From positions 1-64,000 of the forward strand of contig NZ_QZWD01000012.1 of NCBI RefSeq assembly GCF_003602005.1: a stretch of DNA of 64,000 bases, read 5' to 3'. Positions 11,660 to 21,551 of this stretch are shown here, one piece after another. The DNA comes from Salinisphaera sp. Q1T1-3 (GTDB taxonomy: Bacteria; Pseudomonadota; Gammaproteobacteria; Nevskiales; Salinisphaeraceae). Position numbers and translations under genes: made by a program. Below the pieces are notes generated by a model. That model made no database searches and was not told the origin of the DNA. It saw nothing but the letters and a program-made list of their open reading frames with translations. Positions within the stretch are counted from its first letter, which is position 1; every line of letters starts with the position of its first letter.

Positions 11660-13015
11660 ATGCGCCCAGGCGAAACGCCCACTGTCTTTTCCGTGACCGA
11701 GCTCAATCACGCCGTGCGCGATCTGCTCGAACACAGTTTCGGCCTGCTCTGGGTCGAGGGCGAGATCTCCAACCTGGCCCGGCCGCGCTCCGGACACGTG
11801 TATTTCTCGCTGAAGGACGGCGAGGCGCAGGTGCGCTGTGCGCTGTTTCGCAACAAGGCCCGGCTACTGCGTGTCGCCCTCGACAACGGCACCCAGATCC
11901 GGGTGCGGGCGCGGGTGAGCCTGTATGCCGCCCGTGGTGACTACCAGCTCATCGTCGAGCATGCCGAGGACGCCGGCGCCGGCGCACTGCAACGGGCCTT
12001 CGAAGAACTACGAGCCCGGCTGGATGCCGAAGGGCTGTTCGCTGCCGAGCGCAAGCGCACCCTGCCCGCCAGCCCGGCGCGCATCGGCGTGATCACGTCG
12101 GCCACCGGCGCGGCGATTCGTGACGTGCTGTCCGTGGTGTCGCGTCGTTACCCGCTCGGTGCGGTGCGTGTCTACCCCGTTCCGGTTCAGGGCGAGGCCG
12201 CGGCCCCTGCGATCAGCCAGGCCGTGACGCGAGCCGGCGAACGGGCCGATTGCGATGTGCTGCTTCTGGTGCGTGGCGGCGGCTCGCTCGAGGATCTGTG
12301 GGCCTTCAACGATGAACGCGTCGCCCGCGCTGTGGTGGCCTGCCCCGTGCCCGTGGTCTCCGGCGTCGGCCACGAGGTGGATGTCACCATCGCGGACCTG
12401 GCCGCCGACGTGCGTGCCGCCACGCCGTCGGCGGCCGCGGAACTCGTCTGCCCGGATCTGTCGGCCACCCGTGCCCGCCTGCCCCAGATGGAACAACGTC
12501 TGGCCCAGCGCATGATCGGCCGTCTGGTCGAAAACCAGCGCCGGCTCGCCGCGCTGCATCAGCGACTGGATCGACAACGCCCGCGCCGCCGTCTCGAAAC
12601 CGCCGCGCAACGGCTCGACGAGGCGGAAATGCGGCTGCAGCGCATCGCCAACACACGCCTGGCGGCGGCGCGTCGCTCTCTGCAATTAGTCGAAGACCGA
12701 TTGCAGCGCAGCCGCCCTGCCACGCGGGTCGCGCGGCAGCAGCGTCACGTCGCCGGGCTCGCGCAACGGCTTGATCGAGCGGGCCTGCAGCGATATCGCC
12801 AGGCCGAGACACGGGTACGCGGTGTCGTGCGCGCCCTGCACGGGGTCAGCCCTTTGCAAACGGTGGCGCGCGGGTATGCTATAGCTCGCGATGTCGACGG
12901 TCGGGTCATTCGCACGGCCGAAGCCGTGTCCCCGGGCGATCACATCGCGATCGATCTGGCACGAGGGCGGCTGGATTGCGAGGTGCAATCACGCAGGGGA
13001 CCCGAGACGGACTGA
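11660..13015 (+). CDS. xseA: Exodeoxyribonuclease VII large subunit
   Basis: Large subunit of the single-strand-specific exonuclease VII. From the ATG that gives [16 protein letters not shown] it has 451 residues, as expected. An N-terminal OB-fold is visible ([22 protein letters not shown]), followed by the catalytic segment [18 protein letters not shown] and the [17 protein letters not shown] and [13 protein letters not shown] motifs. A long helical C-terminal region carries many Arg and Gln. The open frame continues further upstream across the guaB promoter, but that part is not family-like. The small subunit gene xseB is not in the window. Confidence 0.96.
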   Translation: MRPGETPTVFSVTELNHAVRDLLEHSFGLLWVEGEISNLARPRSGHVYFSLKDGEAQVRCALFRNKARLLRVALDNGTQIRVRARVSLYAARGDYQLIVEHAEDAGAGALQRAFEELRARLDAEGLFAAERKRTLPASPARIGVITSATGAAIRDVLSVVSRRYPLGAVRVYPVPVQGEAAAPAISQAVTRAGERADCDVLLLVRGGGSLEDLWAFNDERVARAVVACPVPVVSGVGHEVDVTIADLAADVRAATPSAAAELVCPDLSATRARLPQMEQRLAQRMIGRLVENQRRLAALHQRLDRQRPRRRLETAAQRLDEAEMRLQRIANTRLAAARRSLQLVEDRLQRSRPATRVARQQRHVAGLAQRLDRAGLQRYRQAETRVRGVVRALHGVSPLQTVARGYAIARDVDGRVIRTAEAVSPGDHIAIDLARGRLDCEVQSRRGPETD

Positions 13016-13079
13016 CTGAATCACATCGTCGTGCGCACAGCGATCGCCGCGACATCTGCAAGGGGTTTGACTTTCGATC

Positions 13080-14165
13080 ATGACGAGTTCGCCGCACGCA
13101 ATCACGATGCGACGCCTGGCCACTGCTTCGGCACTGGCTTCGGCAATTGCCCTGACCGGCTGTGTCACCGGTGGTCCCCGCCTGGTGACACCTGATCCGC
13201 CGCCCATTCCCGACGCCGGGCCGAATGTGCCTTCGAGCGCACACGTCGTTCTCAAGGACGGCCAGCAGGTCGTGGCCAATACGGCCGCCGGCAAGATGAA
13301 GATCGAGGCCGGCCCCGGTCTGCGTCGCGTGTTCGACTGGGACGGGCTGCGTCGCGGCGCTATCGTCGACCCGCGCGCGTCGTCGTTCGCCGGCGGCAAG
13401 ACCAACGGGCTGACCTACGATGGCACGCCCAAGGTCTGGGACAACGCCAACGGCATCACGAAGTTGCGCTATGAAGAGGGTGAGCGCCACTTCGAGAACA
13501 TGGACGATGCCATGATCTGGATGCAGATCCGGCGCCTGTACTACACCTACAACAACCAGGGCGTGGTGCTCGGCTGGAAACGCGAAGGCAACACCCTGCA
13601 TACCGAACTCTGGCAGTTCTATGTGGACGGCAAGAAACCCACATCGATGCCGGACGCCCGCGACAGCAGCATCAACGTCGGTAAACTCGTCGTCGAACCA
13701 CAGAAGATGTACCCGCATCTGGTATTCAACGACGGCCATACCGAGCCCTATAACGCCGAAACAGCGTCGTCCTACAAGGGCGGCGGCAGTGCCGGCAAGG
13801 CTGACGAATCGGGTAAGCAGGCAGACAACTGCAACTGGTTCAAACGGCTGTTCCACCAGTGTCCGGCGCCGAAACCGGCACCGGCACCGGCTGAAGACAC
13901 CGCCAGCGCGAAGCCGGCCCAACCGGCGCCGGCGCCCAGCGAGCCCAAACCGGCCGAACCGCCGAAGCCGGAACTGCCGAAGGCGACCATCACCGGCAAC
14001 GTCGTCAATATTCGCAGCAAGCCGACGACCAAGTCGGATGTGCTCAGGCAGGCGAAGAAAGGCGATACGGTCGAGATCGTGAAGTCCGAGAACAAATGGA
14101 GCTATGTCCAGTTCGCGGATGGCAAGAAAGGCTGGGTCGCCGACTTCCTGCTCAAGAAGCAGTAG
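13080..14165 (+). CDS. Lipoprotein with C-terminal bacterial SH3 domain
   Basis: Predicted envelope lipoprotein of 361 residues and unknown function. A signal peptide ends in the lipobox LTGC with Cys28, so the mature protein would be lipid anchored. The middle (about 45-250) is a folded region rich in aromatic residues that I do not recognise. A Pro/Ala/Lys linker (about 262-300) leads to an SH3b domain (about 302-361: ITGNVVNIRSKPTTKSD ... KKGWVADFL), a fold that often binds peptidoglycan. It follows xseA by 64 bp; an AAGGGG lies upstream of the chosen ATG. A second ATG 9 codons in would also keep the lipobox. Confidence 0.8.
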   Translation: MTSSPHAITMRRLATASALASAIALTGCVTGGPRLVTPDPPPIPDAGPNVPSSAHVVLKDGQQVVANTAAGKMKIEAGPGLRRVFDWDGLRRGAIVDPRASSFAGGKTNGLTYDGTPKVWDNANGITKLRYEEGERHFENMDDAMIWMQIRRLYYTYNNQGVVLGWKREGNTLHTELWQFYVDGKKPTSMPDARDSSINVGKLVVEPQKMYPHLVFNDGHTEPYNAETASSYKGGGSAGKADESGKQADNCNWFKRLFHQCPAPKPAPAPAEDTASAKPAQPAPAPSEPKPAEPPKPELPKATITGNVVNIRSKPTTKSDVLRQAKKGDTVEIVKSENKWSYVQFADGKKGWVADFLLKKQ

Positions 14166-14178
14166 GCCGCGTCGCAGA

Positions 14179-14216
14179 CAGGCTGCGGGGACGGTAGAGA
14201 CCGGGCCCGCAGCCTG
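14179..14216 (+). terminator. Hairpin downstream of the SH3 lipoprotein gene
   Basis: CAGGCTGCGGG (14179-14189) pairs with CCCGCAGCCTG (14206-14216), an 11-bp perfect stem with a 16-base loop, 13 bp after the stop codon. There is no T-run, so it may stabilise the mRNA end rather than act as a classical terminator. Confidence 0.5.
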
Positions 14217-14245
14217 ACGCGACTGTGTCGTCAATGGGCGACCGT

Positions 14246-14896
14246 ATGCATGAACCAGCGCCCGAGGTCCGATGCCTATATTGAATCCGACGGAACCCGC
14301 TTAATGCGACGATTCTCGACCGGCTGCCGCAACTCGCATTGACCGTCGGCTGGCTTGTGTCCGGCTGCCTGCTCCAGACGCTCTGGAATCTGCAATGCGG
14401 CCACGCACCGGAACGCGGCATCCTCGATCATGACCTCTTCTATTTCGACGACGCGGATACCGGCTGGGAAGCCGAAGACGCGGTGATCCGTACGGCGGAG
14501 CGTCTGTTCGCCGATCTGCCGATCGATATCCAGGTTCGCAATCAGGCACGGGTGCATCGCTGGTATGCCGAGAAATTCGGCCAAGCCTGTGCGCCCCTGA
14601 CAAGCAGCTGCGACGGTATCGACCACTTTCTGAACCAGTCGCCCTGTTTCGGCGTGCGCCGTCTCGGAGACGAGCACGAAGTCTATGCGCCGCTCGGCTT
14701 TCATGACCTGTTCGCCATGACGCTGCGCCCGAACCCGCGACGCGCGTGACCGAAAATCTACCAGGCCAAGACTCGTCGCTGGTCCAGCCTGTGGCCGGCA
14801 CTGACCGTCCGGCCCTGGCCCACCGACACCGAACATATCGAACCGACTGCATCAGCGGCAGGCGGCCGATTCCGGGTGCCGACAACCGCCCTGTAG
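14246..14896 (+). pseudogene. Nucleotidyltransferase-family pseudogene (DUF925/NTP_transf_6) with two TGA codons
   Basis: One frame from ATG 14246 to TAG 14894-14896 encodes a nucleotidyltransferase-family protein throughout, but is cut by TGA at 14282-14284 and TGA at 14747-14749. Family features flank both stops: RRNPLNATILDRLPQLAL before the core, GILDHDLFYFDDAD and VRNQARVHRWYAEKFG in the core, APLGFHDLFAM and RPNPRRA before the second stop, then KIYQAKTRRWSSLWPAL and VRPWP after it. A shortened product could start at TTG 14339 (136 residues) but would lack both conserved ends. The second TGA is consistent with a CGA-to-TGA change. Sequencing error would also explain it. Confidence 0.75.
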
Positions 14897-15153
14897 CGAT
14901 GTCGGTGAATATGACCGGGCTCTGAGAACCACCGTTTCGATCGGCGCCGCGCCTCGAGTCAGGCTTGGCCCGGCGTGGGCGCGACGCGCAAGACGCACGG
15001 CCACCCGATCATCGAAACCGATGCCGCCGTACCGGGCCCGCTGCCCGCGACGCGCATCCATGGCTTGGCCGATATCCTGGCCGCCCCCCGGCGAACCATC
15101 CGCGGTCTGCATGAACCGAGGGTCGGGGCCGACGATGGCCGCTGTGCACCGAA

Positions 15154-16527
15154 TCAGCGCCGGCGCGGCCTGGGTCTGGCCTTCGCCTTGTCCGCGTACG
15201 GATTCTCGCTGTTCTTGAACACCAGATGGATCGGCGTGCCGAACAGATCGAAGTGTTCACGGAAACGCCGGACCAGATAGCGCTTGTACTCGGCGGACAG
15301 ACGCTGCGTCTGGTTGCCGTGGACCACGATCTTGGGCGGGTTCTGGCCACCCTGATGCGCGAACCGGAGCTTGATCCGACGCCCGTGAATCGCCGGTGGC
15401 GCATGGGCTTCCACCGCCGCCTCCAGCGCGCGGGAGAGCTGCGGCGTGGACAGCTCGGCAAACAGAGCGCGATGCGATGCCTGGACCGCGTCCAGCAGAT
15501 TGCGCAGGCCAGAGCCGTGCAACGCCGAGATGAAGACCAGCGGCAGAAAATCGAAAACGCCCATCCGCTCGACCAGATCCGCGTGCAGGCGCTCGCGATA
15601 CCGGGCATCGAGCCCGTCCCATTTGTTCACCGCGATGACCGCGGCCCGCCCACGCTCGACCACCAGATTGAGCAGGCGGATGTCCTGTGTGGATAGCCCA
15701 GCGGCCCCGTCGATGACGAGCAATACCACCTGCGCCTGCTCAGCCGCCTGCATGGCCTTGATGACGCTGATTTTTTCCAGCGCGTCGTCGATTCGTGCCC
15801 GACGCCGCACGCCGGCGGTATCCACGATCACGTAGGGCTTGTCGTCGAACGTGAATTCGCTGGCCACAGCATCGCGCGTGGTGCCGGGCGCGTCCTGGGT
15901 GAGCATGCGATCGTCGCCAATCAAACGATTGACGAGCGTCGACTTGCCGGCATTCGGGCGGCCGAGCACCGCCAGGCGGACGGCATCCGAGCGATGGGCC
16001 CGAACCGCGGCGCGCGGCGACGGCAGATCGGCGAAGACATCATCGAGCAGCAGATTGACGCGATCGCCGTGTTCGGCCGAGATCGCCCACGGATCGCCCA
16101 GCCCCAGGGCGTGGAATTCGGCCGACGCACCCACGGTGGTCTGGCCTTCGCTCTTGTTGACGGTGATGATCACCCGCGCGCCCTGACGACGCAGCTGCGC
16201 TGCGATCGCCTCGTCGCCGCTCATGATGCCCTGGCGATAATCCACCACGAGCAGAACGACGTCGGCTTCTTCCAGCGCGGCGTTGGTCTGGGCGAGTGCG
16301 CGGGCGTCAATATCCTCGTCGTCCTGACCGATCCCGCCGGTATCCACCACGATATAGCGCTGACCGGCGTGCACGGCATAGCCATAGTGCCGGTCACGCG
16401 TGACGCCAGGCTGGTCGGCAACCAGCGCATCGCGCGAGCGCGTCAGCCGGTTGAACAGCGTGGACTTGCCGACGTTCGGCCGACCGACGAGTGCGACGAC
16501 CGGCAGCGCGGCCCCGAGTTCGGACAT
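15154..16527 (-). CDS. der: Ribosome biogenesis GTPase Der (EngA)
   Basis: Double GTPase needed for maturation of the 50S subunit, 457 residues. Two G domains are clear: first P-loop GRPNVGKS at 15-22 with DTGG and NKSE; second GRPNAGKS at 189-196 with DTAG and NKWD. A C-terminal KH-like domain ends in a basic tail (KARPRPRRR). It is last in a block with bamB (9-base gap), yfgM and hisS, the usual gammaproteobacterial order. The 257 bp between it and the pseudogene hold no recognisable gene. Confidence 0.97.
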   Translation of the reverse strand: MSELGAALPVVALVGRPNVGKSTLFNRLTRSRDALVADQPGVTRDRHYGYAVHAGQRYIVVDTGGIGQDDEDIDARALAQTNAALEEADVVLLVVDYRQGIMSGDEAIAAQLRRQGARVIITVNKSEGQTTVGASAEFHALGLGDPWAISAEHGDRVNLLLDDVFADLPSPRAAVRAHRSDAVRLAVLGRPNAGKSTLVNRLIGDDRMLTQDAPGTTRDAVASEFTFDDKPYVIVDTAGVRRRARIDDALEKISVIKAMQAAEQAQVVLLVIDGAAGLSTQDIRLLNLVVERGRAAVIAVNKWDGLDARYRERLHADLVERMGVFDFLPLVFISALHGSGLRNLLDAVQASHRALFAELSTPQLSRALEAAVEAHAPPAIHGRRIKLRFAHQGGQNPPKIVVHGNQTQRLSAEYKRYLVRRFREHFDLFGTPIHLVFKNSENPYADKAKARPRPRRR

Positions 16528-16536
16528 GAAAAGGCC

Positions 16537-17712
16537 CTACTGCCCGTTCGGCACGAAGCGCACACGCGCCAGTTCGCCGTCCGCACCGAGCACGATGGCC
16601 TGGTTGCCATCGACGACGACCGGTTGGGCGCGAATCGCTTGCCCGAACGGCCGGCCGCGGGCGATCTCGTGCCCGTCATCGCGCGACAACCAGTGCAGAT
16701 AGCCTTTGTAATCGCCGACCAGGACATTGCCGTCCAGGACCGTCGGCGCCGAGACCTTGCGGTACTGGAAGCTGTCGTTCTTCCAAGCCGGTTCGCCGTT
16801 GGCCGCCGAGACGCCCCATACCACGCCGTCCAGCCCGGTGACATAGAGCTGGCCATTGTCCAGCGCCATGTTCAGGCCGGAGGCGATCGCGTGTTTCCAG
16901 CGGATCTGGCCGGTGTTGCGCGATAGCGCGGCCACGACATCGCCCGTGCTGGCCGCGAAGATCGTGTCGCCATCGAGCAGCGGCGCGGCGTCGACATCGA
17001 CGATGCGGTCCAGCTCCGAGCGACCGTCCGGCAGTGCCACGGTCTGCGACCATTTCTGTTCGCCGGTCTGCAGGTCCAGCGCCAGCATCTTGCCGCTGTC
17101 CATGCCGATGTAGACGGTCTGGTTGCGGATCTTCGGCGTCGATGTCCCGCGCATGGTCAGGTTGGGCACCGTGCCCTCGATCGTCCACAGCCGCTTGCCG
17201 GATGCCAGATCCATGGCAGCGACGTGTCCATCGACCGTCCGCGCGACCGCGATACCGTCGGCACCGGCCGGCGGCGCGATCACTTCGCTGGACAGATCGG
17301 TCTGCCACTGCTTGGCCCCGTCATCGGCCGAGACGGCGATGACCTGGCCGTCCCGCGTGCCGACGAGCAGCCGGTCGTCGACCGTCGTCGGGCCCGAGGC
17401 CAGCGTGGCATCGAGACGCGTATGCCACAGACGCCGGCCGTTGGCCAGGTTGAAGGCCGCGACCTCACCGTCGCGATTCGCGGTATAGACCCGGTTGCCG
17501 GAAACCGCGGGCACGAAGCCGTCCTCGTACTTGCCCTGGCCCTTGCCGCCGTTGCTGTGCCAGACGACCTGCATGCGATAGGTCGGTGCCGGCAGATCGG
17601 TCAGCGGTTTCGGCTGGGCAATGCTCTTGCCGCCACCGCAGCCCGTCAAACCGAGCGTGGACACTGCCAGGAGCAGCGCCAGCGGAGCGAACGCGTGTCG
17701 AAGATTTCTCAT
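16537..17712 (-). CDS. bamB: Outer membrane protein assembly lipoprotein BamB
   Basis: Beta-propeller lipoprotein subunit of the BAM complex that inserts outer membrane proteins. The signal peptide ends in LTGC with lipidated Cys25. PQQ-like WD repeats follow (for example NLANGRRLWHTRLD, DLASGKRLWTIEG, DLQTGEQKWSQTV). It has 391 residues, the family length. Its start overlaps the yfgM stop by 4 bases, and der follows. Confidence 0.96.
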   Translation of the reverse strand: MRNLRHAFAPLALLLAVSTLGLTGCGGGKSIAQPKPLTDLPAPTYRMQVVWHSNGGKGQGKYEDGFVPAVSGNRVYTANRDGEVAAFNLANGRRLWHTRLDATLASGPTTVDDRLLVGTRDGQVIAVSADDGAKQWQTDLSSEVIAPPAGADGIAVARTVDGHVAAMDLASGKRLWTIEGTVPNLTMRGTSTPKIRNQTVYIGMDSGKMLALDLQTGEQKWSQTVALPDGRSELDRIVDVDAAPLLDGDTIFAASTGDVVAALSRNTGQIRWKHAIASGLNMALDNGQLYVTGLDGVVWGVSAANGEPAWKNDSFQYRKVSAPTVLDGNVLVGDYKGYLHWLSRDDGHEIARGRPFGQAIRAQPVVVDGNQAIVLGADGELARVRFVPNGQ

Positions 17713-18401
17713 GATGCGTCGGAAGCGTTGTTGGAGGCCGAGTCCGAGGCAGAATCCGCATCGGACGACGTCGCGCCAGCCGGCGCGCTCGACTGGAGTT
17801 TTTCGGTCAAGGGCTGTCGCGGCACGTCGGAAGGCAACCGGTCGAGTGCTTTCCGGAAAGCCGCGTGGGCGGCCTGCCGATCGCCCTGGGCCAGATGGAT
17901 ATCGCCGGCCAGCTCGGCAAACAGCGCATCGAAAGCCGGCGGATGATCGCCGTCGAGCAGTTTCAGTGCTGCATCAGGCTTGTTCTGCGCCCAGCGAATC
18001 CGGGCATCACGCACCGTGGCGATGGCCCGCATGCCCTTGTCCTGCGCGTTGTTCGCAGCCCAGTCGAGGCGCGGCGCGGCCTTGTCCAGCTGCCCCTGGT
18101 CGACGTAATAACCGCCCAGCGCCAGCGCAGCTGCGCCGGCATATGGCGTGCCGGCATAGTCGCTCTGGAGCGTGTTGACGAGATTGACCATGCCGCCGGT
18201 GACATTGCCCTGCCCGATGCCATTGGAGACCTGGGCGTACATGTCGGCCGCCTGGTTGTTCTGGCGTGCCTGATACCAGTGCCAGCCGTACCAACCGGCG
18301 AGCACCACGACACCGATGACGATGCCGACGATGGCCGCCGTGCCGTTCTTGCGCCACCAGCGTCGGGCGGTATCGAACTCTTCGTTTTCCAGTTGGGCCA
18401 T
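17709..18401 (-). CDS. yfgM: YfgM-family ancillary SecYEG translocon protein (TPR)
   Basis: Inner-membrane protein with a periplasmic TPR-like domain that links the Sec translocon to periplasmic chaperones in E. coli. The N-terminus MAQLENEEFDTARRWWRKNG is a family hallmark. A single membrane helix spans about 22-42, followed by helical repeats and a C-terminal Ser/Asp-rich tail (SSDADSASDSASNN) not needed for the fold. 230 residues. Between hisS (54 bp upstream) and bamB (4-base overlap). Confidence 0.92.
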   Translation of the reverse strand: MAQLENEEFDTARRWWRKNGTAAIVGIVIGVVVLAGWYGWHWYQARQNNQAADMYAQVSNGIGQGNVTGGMVNLVNTLQSDYAGTPYAGAAALALGGYYVDQGQLDKAAPRLDWAANNAQDKGMRAIATVRDARIRWAQNKPDAALKLLDGDHPPAFDALFAELAGDIHLAQGDRQAAHAAFRKALDRLPSDVPRQPLTEKLQSSAPAGATSSDADSASDSASNNASDAS

Positions 18402-18455
18402 GCAATCCCCTTGAATCAGGCACGCCGCCTCGGTGGCGGTCTCGGTGTCGGTTGA

Positions 18456-19736
18456 TCAGTCCGTATGCGAAAGCAGCGCCGCGATACGCGTCGGCGCGTC
18501 GTCACGTGCCACGACTTCCTGTTCCCGGTCGTCGGTCAACGGTTTGATCTGAATGGTATCTGCTGCCGCCTCGTCATCCCCGAACACCAGGGCCAGACGG
18601 GCCCCGCTGCGATCGGCCTTCTTGAACTGCGACTTGAAACTGCCGCCGCCGGCGTGCACGCGCAGACGCAGCCACGGCAGCGCATCGCGCAGGCCTTCGG
18701 CGACCGCTGTCACCCGGCCGGTGGCCGTATCACCCTGGTGGACGAGATAGGCATGCGGGCCGACATCGTCGATGGCCACGCCCTGCGCCGCCATGAGGGC
18801 AACCACCCGCTCCACGCCCATGGCGAAGCCCGTGGCCGGCGTCGCGCTGCCGCCCAGCTGTTCGACGAGGCCGTCGAAGCGGCCGCCGGAGCATACGGCG
18901 TTCTGCGCGCCGAGGTCGTCGGTCAGCCACTCGAAGACGGTTCGCGTGTAGTAGTCCAGCCCGCGCACGAGTCTCGGGTTGACCGTGTATTCGATGCCGA
19001 GCGCCTTGATGCCGTCGCACAGCCCCTGAAAATGGGCGGCGGATTCCTCACCGAGATAATCGGTCAGCGTCGGCGCCCCGGCGATCAGCGCGGCAAGATC
19101 GGGATTCTTGCTGTCGAGAATACGCAACGGGTTGCGATCCAGACGTCGCTGACTGTCGGCATCCAGCGCGTCGAAATGATTGCTGAAGTAGGCATGCAGG
19201 GCATCGCGATAGATCTGTCTCTCGGCCGGTGTGCCGAGCGTGTTGATCTCCAGACGCAGACCGCGAATGCCAAGCCGTGCGAACAGGCGCGCCGACAAGG
19301 CGATCTGTTCGACATCCACGTCCGGCCCGGTCTGGCCGAAGGTCTCCACACCGAACTGGTGGAACTGGCGCTGTCGGCCTTTCTGCGGTCGCTCGTAGCG
19401 GAACATCGGCCCGACGTACCAGAGCCGCTGCGTGGCGTTGTGCAACAGACCGTGCTGTACTCCGGCACGCACCACGCTTGCCGTGCCCTCCGGGCGCAGC
19501 GACATACGCTCGCCGCCGCGGTCCTCGAAGGTATAGAGCTCTTTTTCCACGATGTCGGTGGTATCGCCCACGCCGCGTTCGAACAGCCCGGTGTGCTCCA
19601 TGATCGGCACCCGGATCTGCTCATAACCGTAGGCAGCGAACACTTCCTGCGCGACGCGCTCGAGTGTGTGCCAGAGCGCGTTTTCCGCGGGCAGGACATC
19701 ATGCATGCCACGGATGGACTGAATACGCTGGCTCAT
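18456..19736 (-). CDS. hisS: Histidyl-tRNA synthetase
   Basis: Charges tRNA-His. The start MSQRIQSIRGMHDVLP is preceded by AAGGAA at good spacing and gives 426 residues. Class II signatures are visible: motif 2 around MFRYERPQKGRQRQFHQ, the RPEGTASVVR segment, the HisA-type LVRGLDYYTRTVFE and the CSGGRFDGL loop. The C-terminal anticodon-binding domain follows. It comes only 16 bp after rodZ; in most relatives ispG lies between these two genes and is absent here. Confidence 0.97.
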   Translation of the reverse strand: MSQRIQSIRGMHDVLPAENALWHTLERVAQEVFAAYGYEQIRVPIMEHTGLFERGVGDTTDIVEKELYTFEDRGGERMSLRPEGTASVVRAGVQHGLLHNATQRLWYVGPMFRYERPQKGRQRQFHQFGVETFGQTGPDVDVEQIALSARLFARLGIRGLRLEINTLGTPAERQIYRDALHAYFSNHFDALDADSQRRLDRNPLRILDSKNPDLAALIAGAPTLTDYLGEESAAHFQGLCDGIKALGIEYTVNPRLVRGLDYYTRTVFEWLTDDLGAQNAVCSGGRFDGLVEQLGGSATPATGFAMGVERVVALMAAQGVAIDDVGPHAYLVHQGDTATGRVTAVAEGLRDALPWLRLRVHAGGGSFKSQFKKADRSGARLALVFGDDEAAADTIQIKPLTDDREQEVVARDDAPTRIAALLSHTD

Positions 19737-19752
19737 CGGCCGGAATTCCTTG

Positions 19753-20799
19753 TTAGTCGTTGCTGCTGTCGCCGGCGGCACCCGACGGTGCGGCCACGCT
19801 GAGTGTGGCCACGCTCGAGCCGTTGGTCTGGGAGGCCACGTCGACCGGCTGGCCGCCGATGGTGACCTTCACGCCGGGCGCAAAGCCGAGTCGCACTTCA
19901 TACGGCGGTTCGCCGTTGAAGGTCTGGGTCTGCCCGGATTCGAAGATGCCGGAGGCCAGCCGATTGCCGTTGGCATCGGTGACCCGAACCCAGGATCGCT
20001 TGTTGAAATTCAGCACCAGACGATTCGGTGGCACGGACGGCGTCGTCTGCTGGGTATTGCCGCCGTTCTCGTCCGGGCCTGACGAATTGTCGCCGCCCGG
20101 CGGCTGGATGCCGAGCGTCTGGTTGACGTTGCGCCCGCCGGTGGTCTGACCGGTCCGCGGCTGATTGTTGCCACTGCCCACCACATCGGGCGTGTTACCG
20201 CCGGCGATGCCGTCGTCGGCGCCGCTCTCGGCCGGCGTGTTCTCAGCGGCGCTGGATTGCTGGCCCGTGGTGTCTGGCTGGGTGTCCGCTTCGGTCTGGA
20301 CGGTCGTTTCCTCGTTACTGTCGCTCGCTCCCGAGGTCACCGGATTGGAAGGGACGAAATACAACGCGACGAGAATCGCCACGACCACGATGGCCAGTAA
20401 CAGGAAAAGCCGGCCAAAGCGCGATCCGCTGGGGGTCACGTCCTGCGGGATGACGTTGACATGGCTCGGCGAGGCCGTGTGCGCCCCGGCTGTCGGCCCG
20501 GCCCAGGCCGAATACGCCCGCATCATGCGATCCAGGTCGATATCCAGAACCTTGGCACACTGGCGATAGTAGCCGCGCGCGAACACGGGCTGCGACAACG
20601 CCTGAAAATCGTTGTCCTCCAGGGCCGCGACGGTCTTGGGCGACAGTTTGGTCTGCGCACACAGATCATCGATCGAATATTCGTGCGCCAGACGGGCTTC
20701 GCGCAGAATCTCGCCCGGCGAGACACCATCGGCCTTGTTATGTGACAGGCCGGTCGTCGCGGGATCTTCTTCGATGTGGTCGTCGTGCGGTGCAGTCAT
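19753..20799 (-). CDS. rodZ: RodZ-like cytoskeletal/cell-shape membrane protein
   Basis: Bitopic membrane protein that couples MreB filaments to wall synthesis. I choose the ATG whose bases overlap the pilW stop by 4 ([14 protein letters not shown]), giving 348 residues. A Cro/C1-type helix-turn-helix spans about 26-95 (GEILREARLAHEYSIDDLC), with one membrane helix at 131-149. A Ser/Thr/Gly/Asn-rich periplasmic linker precedes a C-terminal DUF4115 beta domain (about 245-330). The HTH is used for MreB binding in this family, not DNA binding. Confidence 0.92.
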   Translation of the reverse strand: MTAPHDDHIEEDPATTGLSHNKADGVSPGEILREARLAHEYSIDDLCAQTKLSPKTVAALEDNDFQALSQPVFARGYYRQCAKVLDIDLDRMMRAYSAWAGPTAGAHTASPSHVNVIPQDVTPSGSRFGRLFLLLAIVVVAILVALYFVPSNPVTSGASDSNEETTVQTEADTQPDTTGQQSSAAENTPAESGADDGIAGGNTPDVVGSGNNQPRTGQTTGGRNVNQTLGIQPPGGDNSSGPDENGGNTQQTTPSVPPNRLVLNFNKRSWVRVTDANGNRLASGIFESGQTQTFNGEPPYEVRLGFAPGVKVTIGGQPVDVASQTNGSSVATLSVAAPSGAAGDSSND

Positions 20800-21551
20800 T
20801 GCCGCGATGGCTCCCGTTGGCCCGGCGATGAGCTCGCCGCGGGCTGGTTCGCGTTGTGGTAGCGCTTCAGATAGGACTCGGCGGCTGCGCGATCGTTCAT
20901 CGCGGATTCGATATCCGCCGCCAGACGCAGCTGCTCGGCATCCAGTGTCGTGGCTGAATCGGCACGCTCGATATACGCCCGTGCCTTCATGTAATCCTGC
21001 GCATGGTATGCGATATCGGCCAGCTGCGTCAGGGCCGTCGGCTGACGCGCATCGATCGCCAGTGCCTGTTCGAAATAGTCGGCAGCCCTGGCGGTCTGGT
21101 CGGCCCGCGCCAGACACAGCCCGGCGTTGGCCAGCGTATCCGCGCGATCGGTCACATTCGGCGCCGACAGCGCTTTCTGGAAGTTGGCCAGACCGGCCTG
21201 CGTGTCACCGTGCTTGCACAAAAACGCAGCAAAGCTGTTGTAGACCGCCGGGGACTGGCGCGCTGCCAGGGCCTTTTCGAAATAGCGCCGCGCATCGGCC
21301 GGGGCGTTACGTCGATCACTGACGACAGCCATTCCCCAGTTCGCGGTGAAATCATCGCTTTCGTAGTGCAGCGCCCGCTGGAAGGCCTGGGCTGCCCGTT
21401 CGTTATCGTTCTTGCGCAGATATTCGGCGCCGACGTTGGCATTGGCGGCCGCTGCCTGTGGCTTGTCGACCCCGGCATCGGTGGCACAGCCGGTGAGCGA
21501 CAGCGCCCAGAGCGCTGCCACGGCGATGCCGCCCGCACCGATTGCCTTCAT
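20796..21551 (-). CDS. pilW: Type IV pilus biogenesis lipoprotein PilW/PilF
   Basis: Outer-membrane pilotin that assists assembly of the PilQ secretin. The signal peptide ends in LTGC with Cys22. Six or so TPR units follow ([60 protein letters not shown]). 251 residues. It overlaps rlmN upstream and rodZ downstream by 4 bases each, the typical setting. It implies that the organism has type IV pili encoded elsewhere. Confidence 0.93.
   Translation of the reverse strand: MKAIGAGGIAVAALWALSLTGCATDAGVDKPQAAAANANVGAEYLRKNDNERAAQAFQRALHYESDDFTANWGMAVVSDRRNAPADARRYFEKALAARQSPAVYNSFAAFLCKHGDTQAGLANFQKALSAPNVTDRADTLANAGLCLARADQTARAADYFEQALAIDARQPTALTQLADIAYHAQDYMKARAYIERADSATTLDAEQLRLAADIESAMNDRAAAESYLKRYHNANQPAASSSPGQREPSRQ

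Noticed and set aside
14282-14749. Selenocysteine reading of the two TGA codons
   Set aside because: The protein family has no cysteine or selenocysteine at these places and no SECIS-like hairpin was noticed; nonsense mutation is simpler.
14975-15280. 101-codon plus-strand frame between the pseudogene and der
   Set aside because: Overlaps the der 3' end and shows no conserved pattern.
16537-17712. PQQ-dependent dehydrogenase
   Set aside because: PQQ-like propeller repeats are present, but length, lipobox and the der/yfgM context identify BamB.
18465-19802. 445-codon open frame antisense to hisS
   Set aside because: Shadow of hisS; no motif and no plausible start signal.
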